This document shows positions 61,208-64,000 of a DNA stretch of 64,000 nt, piece after piece. Position 1 is the first letter of the stretch. The number at the start of each line of letters is the position of its first letter. A program made the translations under genes and the position numbers. This stretch comes from Jiulongibacter sp966250325 (GTDB taxonomy: Bacteria > Bacteroidota > Bacteroidia > Cytophagales > Spirosomataceae), in the NCBI GenBank assembly GCA_966250325.1, contig CBINGY010000008.1, positions 48,026 through 112,025 on the forward strand. Direction: 5' to 3'. The notes beneath the pieces are model-generated. The model searched no databases and was not told the origin of the DNA. It was given only the letters and a program-made list of their open reading frames with translations.

Positions 61208-62884
61208 TCAGAGTAGGTATTTTAGCATAATTACTTCTTTCTCGCTCAGGAAACGCCATTTGCCACGGGGCAATTCTTTTTTGGTAAGGCCTGCAAAGGT
61301 GGTACGGTCAAGCTTGGTGACTTCGTAGCCAAAGTGCTCAAAAATACGGCGTACAATCCGGTTTTTACCCGAGTGGATTTCAATGCCTACGACCTCGGCA
61401 TCGGGTGTAACATAGGCCAGCTGATCGGGCTTAATAAAACCATCTTCCAGCTCAATACCTTCCTTCAAAGCCTCAAAATGCTCTTCGGCAAAAGGCTTGT
61501 TCAGCTCGGCCTGATAAATTTTCTTCACCTCCTGAGAAGGATGAGTAAGCTTCTCGGTAAGTTCACCATCGTTTGTGAGAAGCAATAATCCTGTAGTATT
61601 CCTATCTAATCGTCCCACAGGATAAACCCGTTCTTTACAGGCACCTTCGATGAGATCCATTACCGTGCGACGCTCATCCGGATCATCCATGGTGGTGATG
61701 TAATCTTTGGGTTTGTTCAAAAGTATATACATCATCCGCTCCCGGCTTAGTACATCTTTACCGTATTTGACCGTATCGCTGTCTTTTACTTTATAGCCCA
61801 TCTCGGTCACCACTTTGCCATTCACACGTATCATACCTGAGGCAATGAGTTCATCGGCTTCGCGGCGACTGCACAAACCGGCATTGGCAATGTATCTGTT
61901 GAGGCGAATTTCTTCGTTATCATCTTTTCTAACCTCCTTGGCAATTTTATCTTTTGCCTTGTAGGGGGCTTTCTTCTCCAGATGCTCTTTATCGTAACGC
62001 GGCGGGCGTTTCATCCCTACCTGCCTTTCGTTATTCTCTGGTCTTTCGCTGGATTTCGAAAATTTCCTGAAACCCGGCTTTTCTTCCCGATCTTCGGTGG
62101 TTCTGCCAAAGGGCTTTGTGCTACGCGGAAATCTTCCGGTTTCACGCTGCTCATTTTCGCGTTCATCATTCCGTCCAAATTTACTGCGATCACCTCTTTC
62201 TGCACCGAAGCGTGATCTTCCTGAATCTCCTCTCTCTCTGGGAAAACGCCCTCCTGCAGGTTTATCAAAACTCCGGCTATCCCGGGCTGGCCTTTCAGAC
62301 GAACGCCTATCTCCATACGACTTACTTTCAGACCTCCTTTCGCCAAATGACCTTTCCTGATCTCTTCTCTCACCGTAGGGCCTGTCGTTTCCTCTCCGAT
62401 CGTCATTGCCTCGCCCAAAAGACTTTTTCTCACCAAATGGTTTATCAAAATTCTTCTTATCTCCGAAGGGCTTTCCTGGGCCCCTTCGCTCACCATAGGG
62501 TCTATCAGACTCTTTTCTTTCTCCGTAAGGCTTGTCTGAGTTTCTTTTATCACCAAAGGGCTTCCCAAAACCTCTTTTCTCTCCAAACCCTTCTTTCCTG
62601 TTATCTCCGAAAGACCTTTCAGAGTTACTTTTACCGCCAAATGAACGTTTCTCACCAAACGGCTTATCCGATCTCTTTCGGTCACCTTCGGGTTTTCCGT
62701 AACTCTTTTTCTCTCCAAATGACTTTTTGAAGGTTGGCTCGTCTGATTTTTCTGATTTTCTGAAGCCCGGTTTGGAAGCAGGTTTTCCGGGGATAAAACT
62801 TTTCTTTTCTCTGGATGAGGAGTTTTTCTCACTATCCTGAGGTTTTGCAGGTCGCCCGCGGCGTCCTTCTTCGTTTTTTGCCAT
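61208..62884 (-). CDS. rluB: RluB-type 23S rRNA pseudouridine synthase with long repetitive N-terminus
   Basis: 558 residues. Residues 1-310 are low-complexity repeats of short charged units (SYGKPEGDRKRSDKPFG, RPYGERRDQERSFGER). From about 325 the S4 domain (IRLNRYIANAGLCSRREADEL) and the RsuA/RluB catalytic domain with the active Asp in PVGRLDRNTTGLLLLTND follow. The enzyme makes pseudouridine 2605 in 23S rRNA. The basic tract probably helps RNA binding. It is unusually long for the family, although such tails recur in Bacteroidota. A terminator follows. Confidence 0.93.
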   Translation of the reverse strand: MAKNEEGRRGRPAKPQDSEKNSSSREKKSFIPGKPASKPGFRKSEKSDEPTFKKSFGEKKSYGKPEGDRKRSDKPFGEKRSFGGKSNSERSFGDNRKEGFGEKRGFGKPFGDKRNSDKPYGERKESDRPYGERRGPGKPFGDKKNFDKPFGEKKSFGRGNDDRRGNDRPYGERRDQERSFGERRSESKSYGDRRSSERPARDSRSFDKPAGGRFPRERGDSGRSRFGAERGDRSKFGRNDERENEQRETGRFPRSTKPFGRTTEDREEKPGFRKFSKSSERPENNERQVGMKRPPRYDKEHLEKKAPYKAKDKIAKEVRKDDNEEIRLNRYIANAGLCSRREADELIASGMIRVNGKVVTEMGYKVKDSDTVKYGKDVLSRERMMYILLNKPKDYITTMDDPDERRTVMDLIEGACKERVYPVGRLDRNTTGLLLLTNDGELTEKLTHPSQEVKKIYQAELNKPFAEEHFEALKEGIELEDGFIKPDQLAYVTPDAEVVGIEIHSGKNRIVRRIFEHFGYEVTKLDRTTFAGLTKKELPRGKWRFLSEKEVIMLKYLL

Positions 62885-62932
62885 ACACTTGCAGTATCTC
62901 TACTGTAATAAATTGATTTAATGAATCTTACG

Positions 62933-62940
62933 CAAAGGTA
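62933..62940 (-). promoter_or_regulatory. -7 box of rluB
   Basis: On the minus strand 62940-62933 reads TACCTTTG, an exact TAnnTTTG, about 50 bases before the rluB start. The -33 region has no clear TTTG. Confidence 0.45.
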
Positions 62941-63099
62941 ATTCATTTTTGAACCACACCATTTGAAAAGGCAAATAATATTCTGCAAGACCCTGTTTCG
63001 TCCTATCGGGAACAGATATAATGCTAAAGGATAAGGTTTACCGTTTATCAGGCAATTTCAATATTTCTTCATTCCCCGCACGATTTCATCCGATTTATA

Positions 63100-63176
63100 T
63101 TGAGGCTTGCAGGGCATTGGAGTAATTTAGTAGAGTCAAATGTCAAACAACCCGGTGAAAATCTGTGTTTTACCGG
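63100..63176 (+). promoter_or_regulatory. promoter and leader hairpin before the stomatin gene
   Basis: TTG (63100-63102) and TAATTTAG (63123-63130) with a 20-base spacer are a weak promoter match. Downstream, CCGGTGAAAA (63152-63161) pairs with TTTTACCGG (63168-63176) with one bulged base, ending 17 bases before the ATG. The rest of the 309-base gap between rluB and this gene shows only the rluB promoter. Confidence 0.4.
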
Positions 63177-63193
63177 TCTAAACTAAAACTATT

Positions 63194-64000
63194 ATGTATT
63201 TACTTATTGCAATCGTCGTTCTGGTAGCTTTGCTGGTTTCAATGGGCGTTAAGGTTGTCCCTCAGCAGCGTGCATTTATTGTGGAGCGTCTTGGGAAATA
63301 TTATGCCACGCTTCAGCCGGGTATCAACTTCATCATTCCGTTTTTTGACCGTCTCGCATATCGTCATAGTCTGAAAGAGCAAGCTTATGATATTCATGAG
63401 CAGATCTGTATCACGAAAGACAACGTTCAGGTTCGGGTAGATGGTGTTATTTTCCTTCAGGTTATTGACCCCAACAAGGCGTCATACGGGATCAATGATT
63501 ACGTTTTTGCGGTAACTCAGCTTGCCCAAACCACTATGCGTTCAGAGATTGGTAAAATAGATCTGGATAAGACTTTTGTAGAAAGGATGGCTATAAATCA
63601 GGCCGTAGTAGCTTCAATTGATGAGGCCGCCATCGGATGGGGTGTAAAGGTGCTTCGTTACGAAATCAAAAACATTACACCTCCGCAAACCGTACTCATG
63701 GCCATGGAAAAACAGATGCAGGCAGAGCGTGAGAAACGAGCCGTGGTACTGGAGTCTGAAGGTAAAAAGCAATATGCGATTAACGTAGCCGAAGGTGAAA
63801 AACAACGTGTCGTGCTTGAATCTGAAGCATTTAAGCTTCAGCAAATCAATAAAGCGGAGGGAGAGGCCGAAGCTATTAAAAATGTAGCTGAAGCAACTGC
63901 AGAAAGTATTCGTAAAGTAGCCGCCTCTATCAATGAAAAAGGTGGAGTTGAAGCAGTGCAATTGCAGGTGGCCGAGCAGTACATAGAACAGTTTGGAAAT
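63194..64000 (+). CDS. stomatin/prohibitin-family (SPFH, paraslipin) protein, 3' part missing
   Basis: 269 codons from the ATG at 63194 to the window edge, open throughout. An N-terminal helix (LLIAIVVLVALLVSMGVKVV, about 3-22) anchors the protein, then the SPFH domain begins: VPQQRAFIVERLGKYYATLQPG, FDRLAYRHSLKEQAYDI, QVRVDGVIFLQV. An alanine/glutamate-rich coiled coil follows (ALESEGKKQ-like, EKQRVVLESEAFKLQ, EGEAEAIKN). It probably forms membrane oligomers tied to lipid domains and partners with NfeD, which is expected just outside. Confidence 0.92.
   Translation, partial: MYLLIAIVVLVALLVSMGVKVVPQQRAFIVERLGKYYATLQPGINFIIPFFDRLAYRHSLKEQAYDIHEQICITKDNVQVRVDGVIFLQVIDPNKASYGINDYVFAVTQLAQTTMRSEIGKIDLDKTFVERMAINQAVVASIDEAAIGWGVKVLRYEIKNITPPQTVLMAMEKQMQAEREKRAVVLESEGKKQYAINVAEGEKQRVVLESEAFKLQQINKAEGEAEAIKNVAEATAESIRKVAASINEKGGVEAVQLQVAEQYIEQFGN

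Noticed and set aside
62116..62730. Plus-strand open frame of 204 codons opposite rluB
   Set aside because: Same cause: mirror of the repeat tract. Its translation is a Cys/His/Phe-rich repeat without any domain.
62017..62988. Long open frame (323 codons) on the minus strand over the 5' part of rluB
   Set aside because: It runs through the repetitive coding region of rluB in another phase; repeats keep all phases free of stops. The S4 and catalytic domains are in the rluB phase only.

Overview
The window looks like chromosomal DNA of a member of the Bacteroidota, most probably a Cytophagales-type marine or soil bacterium. The pointers are: Bacteroidota-restricted families (DUF4290, DUF3276, DUF6265, ELWxxDGT repeats), a type IX secretion sorting tail on a sugar dehydrogenase, a fused CcoN-CcoO cytochrome oxidase subunit, a MurA with Asp at the catalytic Cys position, several -7 boxes of the Bacteroidota form TAnnTTTG, and weak Shine-Dalgarno sequences. 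No rRNA, tRNA, CRISPR array, transposase or phage gene was seen.

Layout. 1-9.3 kb: a truncated SGNH esterase, murA with DUF4290, a GHL10-type lipoprotein, YbjQ, DUF58 with RlpA, DUF3276, a TIP30-like reductase and a WG-repeat protein. 9.5-18 kb: a minus-strand run of an ABC exporter, hemL, a TPR/periplasmic-binding protein, yidC, an SDR and a ThuA protein. 18-35.9 kb: hslV, hisB, a GIN-like lipoprotein, a CsdA/DeaD-type RNA helicase behind a long structured leader, coaD, a ROK kinase with a small PD-(D/E)XK protein, a PafA-type phosphatase, a polyprenyl diphosphate synthase, a patatin, an MFS transporter, a HAD hydrolase, uvrA, two small unknowns, an amidohydrolase and a TauE permease.

36-46.4 kb is the most coherent block: an L,D-transpeptidase followed by a complete cbb3 oxidase locus, ccoI-ccoS-(coiled-coil protein)-ccoNO-ccoQ-ccoP-ccoG-ccoH-DsbD_2/SafE. 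It supplies the high-affinity terminal oxidase, its copper pump and its assembly factors. FNR/CRP-like dyads lie upstream of ccoI, the coiled-coil gene and ccoNO, which suggests oxygen control.

46.5-64 kb is accessory and metabolic: an orphan 4HB sensor, a secreted FAD oxidoreductase, an aldo/keto reductase, a large ELWxxDGT repeat protein between 13-bp direct repeats, DinB, a GNAT/MocR divergent pair with a direct-repeat operator candidate, a PQQ-type dehydrogenase, a Nudix protein with an altered box, a GH113-like hydrolase, a LamG-like protein, RluB with a long repetitive N-terminus, and a stomatin cut by the window end.

Most of the window is ordinary core genome. The best candidates for something undescribed are the leader of the RNA helicase (about 20640-20818), the coiled-coil gene inside the cbb3 locus with its shared dyads, the dyad in front of hslV, and the direct repeats in front of the MocR gene.
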